25,353 nt of DNA from an uncultured Gammaproteobacteria bacterium (GTDB lineage: Bacteria; Pseudomonadota; Gammaproteobacteria; UBA9214): NCBI GenBank assembly GCA_905480065.1, contig CAJQOV010000154.1, positions 1 through 25,353 on the forward strand, read 5' to 3'. Below, in pieces: positions 13,742 to 22,133 of the stretch (positions within the stretch are counted from its first letter, which is position 1; every line of letters begins with the position of its first letter). The notes beneath the pieces were generated by a model. It ran no database searches and was not told the DNA's origin. It was given only the letters and a program-made list of their open reading frames with translations. The position numbers and the translations under genes are program-made.

Positions 13742-14134
13742 ATGAAACTGACAATTCAGGTTAACGAAGGCCCGTACCAGCACCAGTCGTCAGACACGGC
13801 CTACCATTTTGCCAGGGCCGCGCTTGAAAAAGGGCACGAGATCTTTCGTATCTTTTTTTACCACGACGGCGTCAACAACGGCACCCGTCTGACTACACCG
13901 CCGCAGGACGATCGCAACATCGTCACCCGCTGGTCCGAACTGGCGCAGGCGCACAACATCGACATGGTGTTGTGCGTGGCAGCTGCCCAGCGTCGCGGCC
14001 TGGTGGATGAAGGCGAGGCCCAGCGCAACGGCAAGGATGCGACCAACATCGCTGCCGGCTTCCGGATTTCCGGACTCGGTCAGCTGATCGAGGGTGGCGT
14101 GCAAAGTGACCGCCTGATCGTGTTTGGCGACTGA
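13742..14134 (+). CDS. dsrE: Sulfurtransferase subunit DsrE
   Basis: This 130-residue protein is of the TusD/DsrE type. The active-site Cys78 (MVLCVAAAQRRG) is at the position known to carry sulfane sulfur in A. vinosum DsrE. The opening MKLTIQVNEGPY and the end SDRLIVFGD fit the family. With DsrF and DsrH it forms the cytosolic alpha2beta2gamma2 DsrEFH hexamer, which passes sulfur to DsrC Cys residues. dsrE, dsrF and dsrH lie 14-18 nt apart. The presence of dsrEFH is a marker for the sulfur-oxidizing direction of the pathway. Confidence 0.98.
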   Translation: MKLTIQVNEGPYQHQSSDTAYHFARAALEKGHEIFRIFFYHDGVNNGTRLTTPPQDDRNIVTRWSELAQAHNIDMVLCVAAAQRRGLVDEGEAQRNGKDATNIAAGFRISGLGQLIEGGVQSDRLIVFGD

Positions 14135-14148
14135 GTGGGGAAACGGAA

Positions 14149-14559
14149 ATGTCCGAAGAAACAAAGAAGATGATGTATATCAACCGCAAGGCCCCCTACG
14201 GCACGATTTACGCCTGGGAGTCGCTGGAAGTCGTGCTGATCGGGGCTGCATTCGAACAGGATGTAAGCCTCGCATTTATGGACGACGGCGTATTCCAGCT
14301 CACCAAGGGACAGGATACCAAGGGTATTGGCATGAAGAACTTCTCGCCAACCTACAGCGCGCTGGGTGACTACGAAGTCAACAAGATTTACGTTGAAAAG
14401 GAATCACTGGAAGAGCGCGGCCTCACCCTTGACGATCTGCAGCACCTGGTCTGGGAAGATGAAGACGAGGACTATGCCGAGAAGGACTCCATCCGTCTGG
14501 TCTCCCGTGCTGAACTGGCAGATGTGCTTGCCGGTCAGGACGTGCTGTTTAACTTCTAG
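14149..14559 (+). CDS. dsrF: DsrF subunit of sulfurtransferase DsrEFH
   Basis: This 136-residue TusC-like protein has no cysteine at all, as expected for a structural DsrF subunit. Typical segments are RKAPYGTIYAWESLEVVLIG, DVSLAFMDDGVFQLTKGQ and the acidic VWEDEDEDY before the C-terminal strand DVLFNF. A purine-rich GGGGAAACGGAA precedes the ATG. It completes the DsrE2F2H2 complex. Confidence 0.98.
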   Translation: MSEETKKMMYINRKAPYGTIYAWESLEVVLIGAAFEQDVSLAFMDDGVFQLTKGQDTKGIGMKNFSPTYSALGDYEVNKIYVEKESLEERGLTLDDLQHLVWEDEDEDYAEKDSIRLVSRAELADVLAGQDVLFNF

Positions 14560-14577
14560 CTCCGGGAGCACTGAACA

Positions 14578-14874
14578 ATGGCAATGTTACACCTGGTAAA
14601 CAAGTCGCCTTACGATGCCTGCAGCCTGAATACTGCAGCCACCATCATGAAGAAAGGCGATCAGCTGCTGCTGATCGAGGATGGTGTGTATGGTGCAATA
14701 AAGAATGGCAAGGCAGCAGGGGTGCTGAAAGGCCTGAATATATCCGTGCTCGGGCCCGACCTCGCCGCGCGTGGCATATCGAAAGACAAGCTGCTTGACG
14801 GCGTTTCAATCATCGACTACGCCGGCTTTGTCGATCTGGTCGAGGCCAATGACAACGTGCAGTCCTGGCTGTAA
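14578..14874 (+). CDS. dsrH: DsrH subunit of sulfurtransferase DsrEFH
   Basis: This 98-residue TusB-like protein has LLIEDGVYGAI and the end NVQSWL typical of DsrH. Its only cysteine is Cys15 (SPYDACSLNTA). In A. vinosum the DsrH cysteine is Cys20, and here residue 20 is Ala. Either the thiol has shifted along the same loop or this DsrH does not use it in sulfur relay. GGGAGC precedes the ATG. It is followed by 56 nt with an AT-rich stretch before dsrC. Confidence 0.97.
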   Translation: MAMLHLVNKSPYDACSLNTAATIMKKGDQLLLIEDGVYGAIKNGKAAGVLKGLNISVLGPDLAARGISKDKLLDGVSIIDYAGFVDLVEANDNVQSWL

Positions 14875-14930
14875 ACCTTTTTTTAATTTGAGTTTAATTT
14901 GACTAGCGTCATCCAACGAGGAGACCTCAC

Positions 14931-15266
14931 ATGGGTACTATTGAAGCTAACGGCAAGACATATGAAACGGATGAAGAGGGCTACCTGGCCGACCTGAATA
15001 GCTGGGATAAGGACGTGGCAGACGTTATGGCCAAGATCGATGACTGCGATCTGACCGATAGCCACTGGGAAGTGATCAACTTCCTGCGCGAGTACTATGA
15101 GGAGTACCAGATTGCTCCTGCCGTGCGCGTCCTGACCAAGGCCATTGGCAAGAAGCTGGGCAAGGACAAGGGCAACAGCAAGTACCTGTACGAACTGTTT
15201 CCGTATGGCCCGGCCAAGCAGGCCTGTAAATACGCCGGGCTGCCGAAGCCCACTGGTTGCGTCTGA
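14931..15266 (+). CDS. dsrC: DsrC, sulfur-carrier protein
   Basis: This 111-residue carrier has both functional cysteines in its flexible C-terminal arm: Cys99 and the penultimate Cys110 (KQACKYAGLPKPTGCV). It accepts sulfur from DsrEFH, presents it to DsrAB and is turned over by DsrMKJOP. TYETDEEGYLADLNSWDKD and NSKYLYELFPYGPAKQ are family hallmarks. A strong GAGGAG lies before the ATG. An AT-rich run (TTTTTTTAATTT at about 14880) precedes it; A. vinosum has been reported to have a secondary promoter before dsrC, but I see no clear hexamers here. A long hairpin follows the gene. Confidence 0.99.
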   Translation: MGTIEANGKTYETDEEGYLADLNSWDKDVADVMAKIDDCDLTDSHWEVINFLREYYEEYQIAPAVRVLTKAIGKKLGKDKGNSKYLYELFPYGPAKQACKYAGLPKPTGCV

Positions 15267-15275
15267 TGTACTGAT

Positions 15276-15309
15276 GAGGCAATGCAGGGTACAAACCCTG
15301 CATTGCCTC
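15276..15309 (+). other. 15 bp perfect hairpin between dsrC and dsrM
   Basis: GAGGCAATGCAGGGT, loop ACAA, ACCCTGCATTGCCTC forms a perfect 15 bp stem starting 10 nt after the dsrC stop, with no T run after it. It would shield the 3' end of dsrC mRNA or serve as a processing or attenuation site. This fits the high cellular amount of DsrC compared with the membrane complex encoded next. Confidence 0.88.
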
Positions 15310-15342
15310 CTGCCCAATCACTGATACGGGAGCCCGGAAAGC

Positions 15343-16071
15343 ATGCCGTTCTGGACCATTGTGTATGCATTGCTGTTCTACATCGCTACTGCCCTGCTGG
15401 TTGTGGGCCTGGCGGCGAGAATCCGCAAATATGCAAAAACACCGGCACCATTGAAGATACCTACCACGCCTGCACCGGTTACCCGCCAGGGCGTGGTACT
15501 GCGCATGTTCCGTGAAGTTGCCTTTTTCGAAAGCCTGTTCCGCTCCAACAAGTGGATCTGGATTTTTGGCTACCTGTTTCATTTCGGGATGTTCCTGGTA
15601 CTGGCGCGCCATTTCCGCTATTTCACCAACCCGGTCTGGACCTGGGTTGAGCTGATCCAGCCATTTGGGAAATATGCCGCTTTCGCCATGGCCGCTGGCC
15701 TGCTGGGCCTGTGGGCACGCCGCTTTCTGGTTGACCGGGTACGCTATATTTCTGCCCTGTCCGACCACCTGATGCTGGCACTGCTGTTTGCGATTGCCAT
15801 GACCGGCATCGGCATGGACTACCTGTCGCACACCGACATCGTTTCAGTCAAAGCATTTTTCCTTGGGCTGATGACCTTTAACTGGCAACCCCTGCCGGAA
15901 GATCCGTTGCTGCTGATTCATCTCGGACTGGTCGTCACGTTGATGATCATCTTCCCGATCAGCAAGCTGCTGCATGCACCAGGCGTGTTCTTCAGCCCGA
16001 CCCGCAACCAGGTGGACAACCCGCGCGAACGCCGTCACCTGGCACCATGGGCCGCGGAACTCGAGAAATAA
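15343..16071 (+). CDS. dsrM: DsrM, membrane cytochrome b subunit
   Basis: This 242-residue integral membrane protein is of the NarI type, with about five hydrophobic segments (near 4-24, 71-89, 111-128, 140-158, 190-207). His80/His90 and His193/His211 have the same 10 and 18 residue spacing as the heme b ligands of NarI, so two b hemes are likely. It takes part in electron transfer between DsrK in the cytosol and the quinone pool within DsrMKJOP. CGGGAG lies upstream of the ATG. Confidence 0.98.
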   Translation: MPFWTIVYALLFYIATALLVVGLAARIRKYAKTPAPLKIPTTPAPVTRQGVVLRMFREVAFFESLFRSNKWIWIFGYLFHFGMFLVLARHFRYFTNPVWTWVELIQPFGKYAAFAMAAGLLGLWARRFLVDRVRYISALSDHLMLALLFAIAMTGIGMDYLSHTDIVSVKAFFLGLMTFNWQPLPEDPLLLIHLGLVVTLMIIFPISKLLHAPGVFFSPTRNQVDNPRERRHLAPWAAELEK

Positions 16072-16098
16072 CCGGCAAAACGCTACCAGGAGCAAAAC

Positions 16099-17589
16099 GT
16101 GGCTGATTTCGAAATACCACAGCTGAAGGAATATCCTGTCATCCCGACCATCCAGGAAGGGGTGATGGCACACAGCAAGCCGTTCGTGGCCAAGGAAGAA
16201 TTCCAGCAGCAACTGGGTTTCCCGGGTGAGCTGGTGGATAACTGGCAGCAGGTCGCCTACGACAAGATGGAGGAACTGAACGGCAAGTACCGTTCCCTGC
16301 AGGTATTCCTGGATTCCTGCGTGAAGTGCGGCGCCTGCACCGACAAGTGTCATTACTACCTCGGCACCTCAGACCCCAAAAACATGCCGGTCGCGCGCCA
16401 GGATCTGTACCGCAAGGTATACCGCCGCAAGTTCACCTTTGCCGGCAAGTATTTCCCCAAACTGGTCGGTGCCGTCGACCTGACCAAAGAAGTGCTCGAC
16501 GACTGGTACAGCTATTTCCACCAGTGCTCGCAATGCCGCCGCTGCTCCGTATTCTGCCCGTATGGTATCGATACGGCGGAAATCTCGATGGCGGCCCGCG
16601 AGGTTATGGATTGCATTGGCGTCGGCCAGAAGTACTGCAACGAAATCATCGCCAAGGTATACAAGATCGGTAACAATCTCGGCCTGCCGGAACCCGCGCT
16701 GGCGGACACCCTGGAAGGGCTGGAAGAGGATATCGAGGACGACACCGGCGTCGCCGTGAAACTGCCGCTGGACCAGAAAGGCGCCGAAATCCTGCTGGTC
16801 ACGCCTTCGGCTGATTTCTTCGCCGAGCCGCACGTGGATGGCCTGATAGGTTACGCCAAGGTGTTCCACGAAGCCGGTATCAGCTGGACACTCAGCTCGC
16901 ACGCCAGCGAGGCCGCCAACTTCGGCATGTTCATCGGCAGTTACGAGAACATGCGCAAGGTATCGCTGCGTATCCGCGAGGCCGCGCTTGACCTGGGTGT
17001 GAAGCGCATCATCTTCGGTGAATGCGGTCATGCCTGGCGTGTCGCCTACAGCTTCCTGAACACGCTGGCCGGTCCGTTCGACTTCCTGGATCCGAAGTAC
17101 CCGGTTCCACAGCACATCATGGAATTTACCTATGACCTGATCCAGCGCAAGGCAATCACGCTGGACAAGTCAGCCAACGATGACATGGTACTCACCTACC
17201 ATGACTCCTGTAACGTGGCACGCGCCTCGCGCATGGGACCGATGCCGGGTGGCCAGTTCGTGCTGCCGCGCGAGGTCATCAAGGCCTGCTGTAACCATTT
17301 TTATGACATGCCGCAGGACACGATCCATGACGCCACCTACTGCTGTGGCGGTGGCGGCGGGCTGTTGACCGACGATCTGATGGAGCTGCGCGTGAAGGGT
17401 GCCATGCCCCGCATGGAGGCACTCAAGCACGTGGTCGAGGAACACGGCGTCACGCACATGGCTGCCATCTGCGCCATCTGCAAGAGCCAGTTCACCAAGG
17501 TCCTGCCCTATTACGGATTCAAGATGGACAGCATCGTCAGCGTGCACCAGTTGGTCAGCAACGCGATAGTGCTTGGCAACAAACAGTAA
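16099..17589 (+). CDS. dsrK: DsrK, HdrD-like iron-sulfur subunit
   Basis: This 496-residue cytoplasmic protein starts at GTG with CCAGGAGC upstream. Two ferredoxin motifs are seen: C74/77/80/84 (CVKCGACTDKC) and C143/146/149/153 (CSQCRRCSVFC). The catalytic CCG-type cysteine sites follow: C371 (HDSCNVAR), C415-C416 (YCCGGGGG) and C458/C461 (CAICKSQF). They bind the noncubane-type [4Fe-4S] cluster that acts on the DsrC disulfide or trisulfide. It docks to DsrM. It is separated from dsrL by a 53 nt gap with a hairpin. Confidence 0.99.
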   Translation: MADFEIPQLKEYPVIPTIQEGVMAHSKPFVAKEEFQQQLGFPGELVDNWQQVAYDKMEELNGKYRSLQVFLDSCVKCGACTDKCHYYLGTSDPKNMPVARQDLYRKVYRRKFTFAGKYFPKLVGAVDLTKEVLDDWYSYFHQCSQCRRCSVFCPYGIDTAEISMAAREVMDCIGVGQKYCNEIIAKVYKIGNNLGLPEPALADTLEGLEEDIEDDTGVAVKLPLDQKGAEILLVTPSADFFAEPHVDGLIGYAKVFHEAGISWTLSSHASEAANFGMFIGSYENMRKVSLRIREAALDLGVKRIIFGECGHAWRVAYSFLNTLAGPFDFLDPKYPVPQHIMEFTYDLIQRKAITLDKSANDDMVLTYHDSCNVARASRMGPMPGGQFVLPREVIKACCNHFYDMPQDTIHDATYCCGGGGGLLTDDLMELRVKGAMPRMEALKHVVEEHGVTHMAAICAICKSQFTKVLPYYGFKMDSIVSVHQLVSNAIVLGNKQ

Positions 17590-17603
17590 ATTTACGAGCT
17601 TAA

Positions 17604-17619
17604 TCAGGGTAATCCCTGA
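17604..17619 (+). other. Intercistronic hairpin dsrK/dsrL
   Basis: TCAGGG-TAAT-CCCTGA is a perfect 6 bp stem 14 nt after the dsrK stop. It can be extended by TTAA on each side across a small bulge. It ends about 11 nt before the AGGAG of dsrL, so it could affect dsrL translation or mRNA processing. Confidence 0.55.
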
Positions 17620-17642
17620 CCAGATTAACCAGGAGAACCGGT

Positions 17643-19610
17643 ATGGCAACTTCAAAAGAAGACATGGGAAACAAGAAACTGTCTTATCGCCGTTACAAGG
17701 ATGGCGATCATACCTACAAGCGCGCAGGTGATAATATTTTTGAGGCGGACCACACTCACAAGTGTCCGACTTATGTGCACCGTACCCCGCCATGCCAGGG
17801 CAGCTGCCCCTCCGGCGAAGACATTCGCGGCTGGCTGCAGATCGTGCGCGGCATCGAGAAGCCAACCGGTGGCGTGAGCATGGAAGAATACGCATTCCGC
17901 CGCTCCACCGACGCCAACCCGTTCCCGTCCATGATGGGGCGCGTCTGCCCGGCTCCTTGCGAAGACGGTTGCAATCGCAACAACGTAGAGGACTTTGTCG
18001 GCATCAACTCCGTTGAACAGTTCATCGGTGACTCTGCCTTCCAGAACAAGTACACCTTTGAAGCTCCGGTGGAGTTGAGCGGCAAGAAAATCGCCATTAT
18101 TGGTGGTGGTCCGGCCGGCATGGCCGCGGCCTACCAGCTGCGGCGCCGTGGTCATGCCAGCACCATTTTCGATGACCATGCAGAGCTGGGCGGCATGATG
18201 CGTTATGGCATCCCCGGCTATCGTACACCGCGTGACGTGCTGAACCACGAATGCCTGCGCATTGTGGACATGGGCGGCATTGAACTGCGCATGAACACCC
18301 GCGTAGGCCGTGACATCAGCGTCGAGCAGATCGAAAAGGACTTTGATGCCATTCTCTGGGCCGTGGGTTGTAAAGCGGGCCGCAAGCTGCCGGTTCCGAA
18401 CAGCGACGCTCCCAACTGCGTTTCCGGTGTTGCGTTCCTGGAGGCATTCAACAAGGGCACGCTGAAAGTAACTACTGACAAGGTAGTTTGCGTTGGTGGT
18501 GGTGATACGTCCATCGACGTGGTATCCGTCGCCCGTCGTCTCGGCAAAATCAGCAAGATCAACAAGGAAGAGCGTCCGGAACAGGTCATCGGTGGCTATG
18601 TTGCCCACGACTCCGCCTTTGCCGCTGCCCGCGAAGGCGCGGAGGTAACACTCACCTCGCTGTTTAACCGCGAGGAGATGACCGCAACGGAACACGAGGT
18701 TGAGGACGCGCTGCGTGAAGGGGTAACGATCCTGAACGGCGTGATGCCAATCGAAGTGCTGCTTAATGACGAAGGTCGTGCTTGCGCGCTGAAGATGGCC
18801 AAGTGCGAAATGAAGGATGGACGCCCGACCCCGGTCGAGGGTACCGAATTCGAGGTCGAGTGTGACCTGGTCGTTTCCGCCATCGGCCAGGGCGGCGACC
18901 TGTCCGAGGGGCTGGAATCACTGAACAACGGCCGCGGCCTGATCGATGCCGATGCCTTTTACCAGGTGCCGGGGCGCAAGGGTCATTTCGCCTGTGGCGA
19001 CATCATCCGCCCGCACCTGCTGACCACGGCCATCGGCCAGGCCTCGATTGCTTCCGAGTCCATTGACCATTACCTCAAGCAGGAAGAACAGCGCAAACGC
19101 CCGAAAGTGGACGTTCACCACTTCGAATTGCTCAAGAAGCTGAGTGAAACCAACCTCGCACCGGTTTCCTTCAAGGCCAGCGAGGCCAGCGATATGCGCG
19201 GCACGGATCAGGCAAAATACGCCGTGCATAACTACGAAGACCGCTCCAGCTCCGAGATTATTTCCTCGGACCGCCTGTTCCTTGGGCACTTCCCGTTCAC
19301 CCCGCGCAACATGCGTAGCTCGCATGGACCCTCTGCAGAAGAAGTGCTGGGGCATTTCGCAGAACGCGGCATTGGCCTGAGCAACGAGCAGGCGGTCAAC
19401 GAGGCCGAGCGCTGCATGAGTTGCGGCATGTGTTTCGAGTGTGACAACTGCGTAATTTACTGCCCGCAGGATGCGATTTTCCGCGTCAAGAAAGATCAGG
19501 CAACGATGGGCCGCTACGTCGACACCGACTACGACAAGTGCATCGGCTGTCATATCTGCGCTGACGTCTGCCCCACCGGCTATATCGACATGGCCATGGG
19601 CGACCACTAA
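17643..19610 (+). CDS. dsrL: DsrL, NAD(P)H-linked flavoprotein partner of DsrAB
   Basis: This 655-residue protein is built like the small subunit of glutamate synthase. An N-terminal cysteine-rich part has C41, C51, C55, C102, C106 and C110. The FAD site IAIIGGGPAGMAAA lies near residue 150 and a second nucleotide-binding site VVCVGGGDTSIDVV near 281. A C-terminal ferredoxin extension has cysteines 591-607 (CMSCGMCFECDNC) and 633-643 (CIGCHICADVC). In sulfur oxidizers DsrL is essential and carries electrons from DsrAB to NAD(P)+. A linker rich in Ser/Glu (near 500-560) joins the parts. AGGAG lies upstream. Confidence 0.99.
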   Translation: MATSKEDMGNKKLSYRRYKDGDHTYKRAGDNIFEADHTHKCPTYVHRTPPCQGSCPSGEDIRGWLQIVRGIEKPTGGVSMEEYAFRRSTDANPFPSMMGRVCPAPCEDGCNRNNVEDFVGINSVEQFIGDSAFQNKYTFEAPVELSGKKIAIIGGGPAGMAAAYQLRRRGHASTIFDDHAELGGMMRYGIPGYRTPRDVLNHECLRIVDMGGIELRMNTRVGRDISVEQIEKDFDAILWAVGCKAGRKLPVPNSDAPNCVSGVAFLEAFNKGTLKVTTDKVVCVGGGDTSIDVVSVARRLGKISKINKEERPEQVIGGYVAHDSAFAAAREGAEVTLTSLFNREEMTATEHEVEDALREGVTILNGVMPIEVLLNDEGRACALKMAKCEMKDGRPTPVEGTEFEVECDLVVSAIGQGGDLSEGLESLNNGRGLIDADAFYQVPGRKGHFACGDIIRPHLLTTAIGQASIASESIDHYLKQEEQRKRPKVDVHHFELLKKLSETNLAPVSFKASEASDMRGTDQAKYAVHNYEDRSSSEIISSDRLFLGHFPFTPRNMRSSHGPSAEEVLGHFAERGIGLSNEQAVNEAERCMSCGMCFECDNCVIYCPQDAIFRVKKDQATMGRYVDTDYDKCIGCHICADVCPTGYIDMAMGDH

Positions 19611-19628
19611 CCAGGAAACCGGCCAACC

Positions 19629-20129
19629 ATGCTGAAACAAAGCCTTACCATCCTGCTACTGGCAATCACCGCCGGTCTTGCCCTGCAAGGCCGGGCGGGT
19701 GACTCCATTCTCCCGGAAATTCCGGAAGCACAGTCTCGCTTCAGCGCGACCCAGGGCTGCGTGGAACCAACCGAAGAGATGCGTAAAAATCACATGGAGA
19801 AAATCCTGCACAAGCGGGATGAAACCGTGCACGAAGGCATTCGTACCAGCCAGTACAGCCTGAAGGAATGCATCAATTGTCATGTCAGTGCAGCAGCGGA
19901 TGCTCCACGCGCCAGCAGTGAAAAACATTTCTGCAGCAGCTGCCATAGTTATGCTGCCGTGGAGATCGATTGTTTCCAGTGTCACGCGGACCGGCCGGTC
20001 AAGACACCACAGGACAACATGCTGTCATCCGGCAGCAACCCGCCGCAAGCAACTAGCGCCGGCAACACCGATACAATGACAACCGGCAACCTGCCTGTGC
20101 TGGTTACCGAGGGCAATGCACATGAGTGA
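19629..20129 (+). CDS. dsrJ: DsrJ, periplasmic triheme cytochrome c
   Basis: This 166-residue protein has an N-terminal signal or anchor (MLKQSLTILLLAITAGLALQ). Its three heme c motifs are C81INCH, C102SSCH and C115FQCH. Cys44 in TQGCVEPTEEM matches the cysteine described in A. vinosum DsrJ as an unusual axial heme ligand. It is the periplasmic electron-transfer part of DsrMKJOP. The C-terminal 35 residues are Ser/Thr/Asn-rich and probably disordered. The end overlaps the dsrO start by 8 nt, suggesting coupled translation. Confidence 0.99.
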   Translation: MLKQSLTILLLAITAGLALQGRAGDSILPEIPEAQSRFSATQGCVEPTEEMRKNHMEKILHKRDETVHEGIRTSQYSLKECINCHVSAAADAPRASSEKHFCSSCHSYAAVEIDCFQCHADRPVKTPQDNMLSSGSNPPQATSAGNTDTMTTGNLPVLVTEGNAHE

Positions 20130-20868
20130 AGAATCAGGCATTGACGTATACCGTCGTCGCTTCCTCAGCGGTACCGCCAAGGCTGCAGCGGGTATGGCTG
20201 TAGCACCGGGCGTATTTCTGCATGAGGTTGCACACGGCAAACCGGCCGACCAGGCGGTAACCAGCGATGTACGCTGGGGCATGCTGATCGATTCAGGCAA
20301 GTGTGCAGACGGTTGTAATGATTGTGTCACCGCCTGCAACACCGAGAACGGTCTGACCGGCCACGGGCGCCCCGCAACCGATGCGCAGTGGATCCGCAAG
20401 GTTAAGCTGAAAGACAAGCAAACCGGGTACACCCAGACCCTGCCCATGCTGTGCCAGCATTGTGAACACCCGCCCTGTGTGGATGTATGTCCGACCGGTG
20501 CATCGTTCAAACGACCCGATGGCATAGTGCTGGTGGACAAGCACATCTGTATCGGTTGCCGGTATTGCATGCTGGCCTGCCCGTACAAGGCCCGCTCGTT
20601 TATTCACGAGGACCTGCAGGACCAGATGCCGTATGCCCCGCGCGGCAAAGGCACCGTGGAATCGTGCACATTCTGCGTGCATCGTGTCGATAGTGACCGC
20701 ACGCCAGCCTGTGTCGAGGCCTGCACGGCGGAAAACCACAACGCCATGGTATTCGGTGACATGAACGATCCGGACAGCGAAATCTCCAGGCAACTGAAAC
20801 AGTACAATTCGCGTCAGATTCGCCCTGACCTGCAACTCAACACCGGCGTGCGTTACCGGGGGATCTAG
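20122..20868 (+). CDS. dsrO: DsrO, Tat-exported ferredoxin-type subunit
   Basis: The ATG at 20122 has GAGGG 8 nt upstream, while the ATG two codons earlier (20116) is too close to it, so 20122 is used (248 aa). A twin-arginine signal is seen (YRRRFLSGTAKAAAG, residues 10-24). Four cysteine clusters follow: CADGCNDCVTAC (61-72), CQHCEHPPCVDVC (111-123), CIGCRYCMLAC (143-153), and CTFC with CVEAC further on, as in NrfC-like proteins. It sits in the periplasm and connects DsrJ to DsrP in the DsrMKJOP complex. Confidence 0.98.
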   Translation: MSEESGIDVYRRRFLSGTAKAAAGMAVAPGVFLHEVAHGKPADQAVTSDVRWGMLIDSGKCADGCNDCVTACNTENGLTGHGRPATDAQWIRKVKLKDKQTGYTQTLPMLCQHCEHPPCVDVCPTGASFKRPDGIVLVDKHICIGCRYCMLACPYKARSFIHEDLQDQMPYAPRGKGTVESCTFCVHRVDSDRTPACVEACTAENHNAMVFGDMNDPDSEISRQLKQYNSRQIRPDLQLNTGVRYRGI

Positions 20869-22086
20869 ATGAAAGCACTCGACTACAGGGAAATAGACGG
20901 CGGCCTGCCCTTTTACATGCTGGTCGGCGCAATTGGCGTATTCGTGCTTGCCGCCCTTGGTGCTGCGTTCTACATGGAGCACAACGGCCACTGGGTCACC
21001 GGCATGAATAACCAGATTGTCTGGGGCACGCCGCACGTGTTCGCCGTGTTCCTGATTGTTGCTGCATCCGGTGCGCTGAATGTCGCATCCATCAGCTCGG
21101 TGTTCAGCAAGGCCATGTACAAACCGCTCGCGCGCCTGTCCGGGCTGCTGGCCATCACCCTGCTGGTGGGTGGTCTCGCGGTACTGGTGCTTGACCTGGG
21201 GCGTCCGGACCGACTGATCGTGGCCATGACCTATTACAATTTCAAGTCGATCTTTGCCTGGAACATCATGCTGTACACCGGCTTTATGGGCATCGTTGCC
21301 ATCTACCTGTGGATGATGATGGAACGCAAGATGAATCAGTATACGAAGATCGCCGGTTTTACTGCCTTCATCTGGCGACTGACCCTGACCACCGGTACCG
21401 GTTCCATCTTTGGCTTCCTTGTCGCACGCCAGGCCTACGATGCCGCCATCATGGCCCCGATGTTCATTATCATGTCGTTTTCCTTCGGACTGGCGATTTT
21501 CATTCTGGTACTGATGGGCCTCTACCGGTGGTCAAACCGCCCGCTGGGTGACGCAATCGTCTACCGACTGAAAAACCTGCTTGGTGTATTCATCGCGGCA
21601 GTACTTTACTTCGTGATGGCCTATCACCTGACCAATCTGTATGCCGCCGAGAATCACGGGGTGGAGCGTTTCATCCTGATGGATGGGGGCGTATACACGC
21701 AAATGTTCTGGATTGTGCAGGTCGGCATCGGCAGCCTGTTGCCACTGTTGCTGCTGTTTGGCCCGGCCGGGAAGTCACGCCTGTGGATCGGGATTGCCTG
21801 CCTGCTGACTATCATCGGCGGGCTGGCACAGATATACGTCATTATCATCGGCGGCCAGGCCTACCCGATGGAAATGTTTCCCGGCAAGGAAGTGATTGAA
21901 AGCAGTTTCTTCGACGGGGTGGTTGGCTCTTACACTCCCAGTCTGCCTGAGTTTGTGCTGGGTATTGGTGGTATCGCATTGGCACTCGTTGCCACGGTAA
22001 TCGGCACGCGGGTGTTGCGTTTCCTGCCGGTCAGCCTTGCCGATGACCAGGTAGATCCTCACCACTCTGCCGCGGATGCTGCCTAA
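20869..22086 (+). CDS. dsrP: DsrP, NrfD-family membrane subunit
   Basis: This 405-residue integral membrane protein has about ten hydrophobic segments, starting with FYMLVGAIGVFVLAALGAAF near residue 15. Polar residues typical of NrfD/PsrC quinone-binding proteins lie between helices (LDLGRPDR, TYYNFKS). It directly abuts the dsrO stop (TAG then ATG). With DsrM it provides the two membrane parts of DsrMKJOP and probably exchanges electrons with quinones. The last residues (DDQVDPHHSAADAA) form a soluble tail. Confidence 0.98.
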   Translation: MKALDYREIDGGLPFYMLVGAIGVFVLAALGAAFYMEHNGHWVTGMNNQIVWGTPHVFAVFLIVAASGALNVASISSVFSKAMYKPLARLSGLLAITLLVGGLAVLVLDLGRPDRLIVAMTYYNFKSIFAWNIMLYTGFMGIVAIYLWMMMERKMNQYTKIAGFTAFIWRLTLTTGTGSIFGFLVARQAYDAAIMAPMFIIMSFSFGLAIFILVLMGLYRWSNRPLGDAIVYRLKNLLGVFIAAVLYFVMAYHLTNLYAAENHGVERFILMDGGVYTQMFWIVQVGIGSLLPLLLLFGPAGKSRLWIGIACLLTIIGGLAQIYVIIIGGQAYPMEMFPGKEVIESSFFDGVVGSYTPSLPEFVLGIGGIALALVATVIGTRVLRFLPVSLADDQVDPHHSAADAA

Positions 22087-22133
22087 GCTGTCGCTCTGAA
22101 CAGCCAGCGGAGCACACCTAGCGGCTGCCAGTT

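Noticed and set aside
11216..13783. Very long antisense frames opposite dsrA (414 codons) and dsrB (386 codons)
   Set aside because: They mirror the codon pattern of dsrA/dsrB in GC-rich DNA, have no family motifs and no ribosome binding sites, while the sense strand encodes unmistakable proteins.
14875..14930. A dsrH terminator or a defined dsrC promoter in the AT-rich gap
   Set aside because: The T run has no convincing hairpin before it and no -35/-10 pair with acceptable spacing could be placed, though an internal promoter cannot be excluded.
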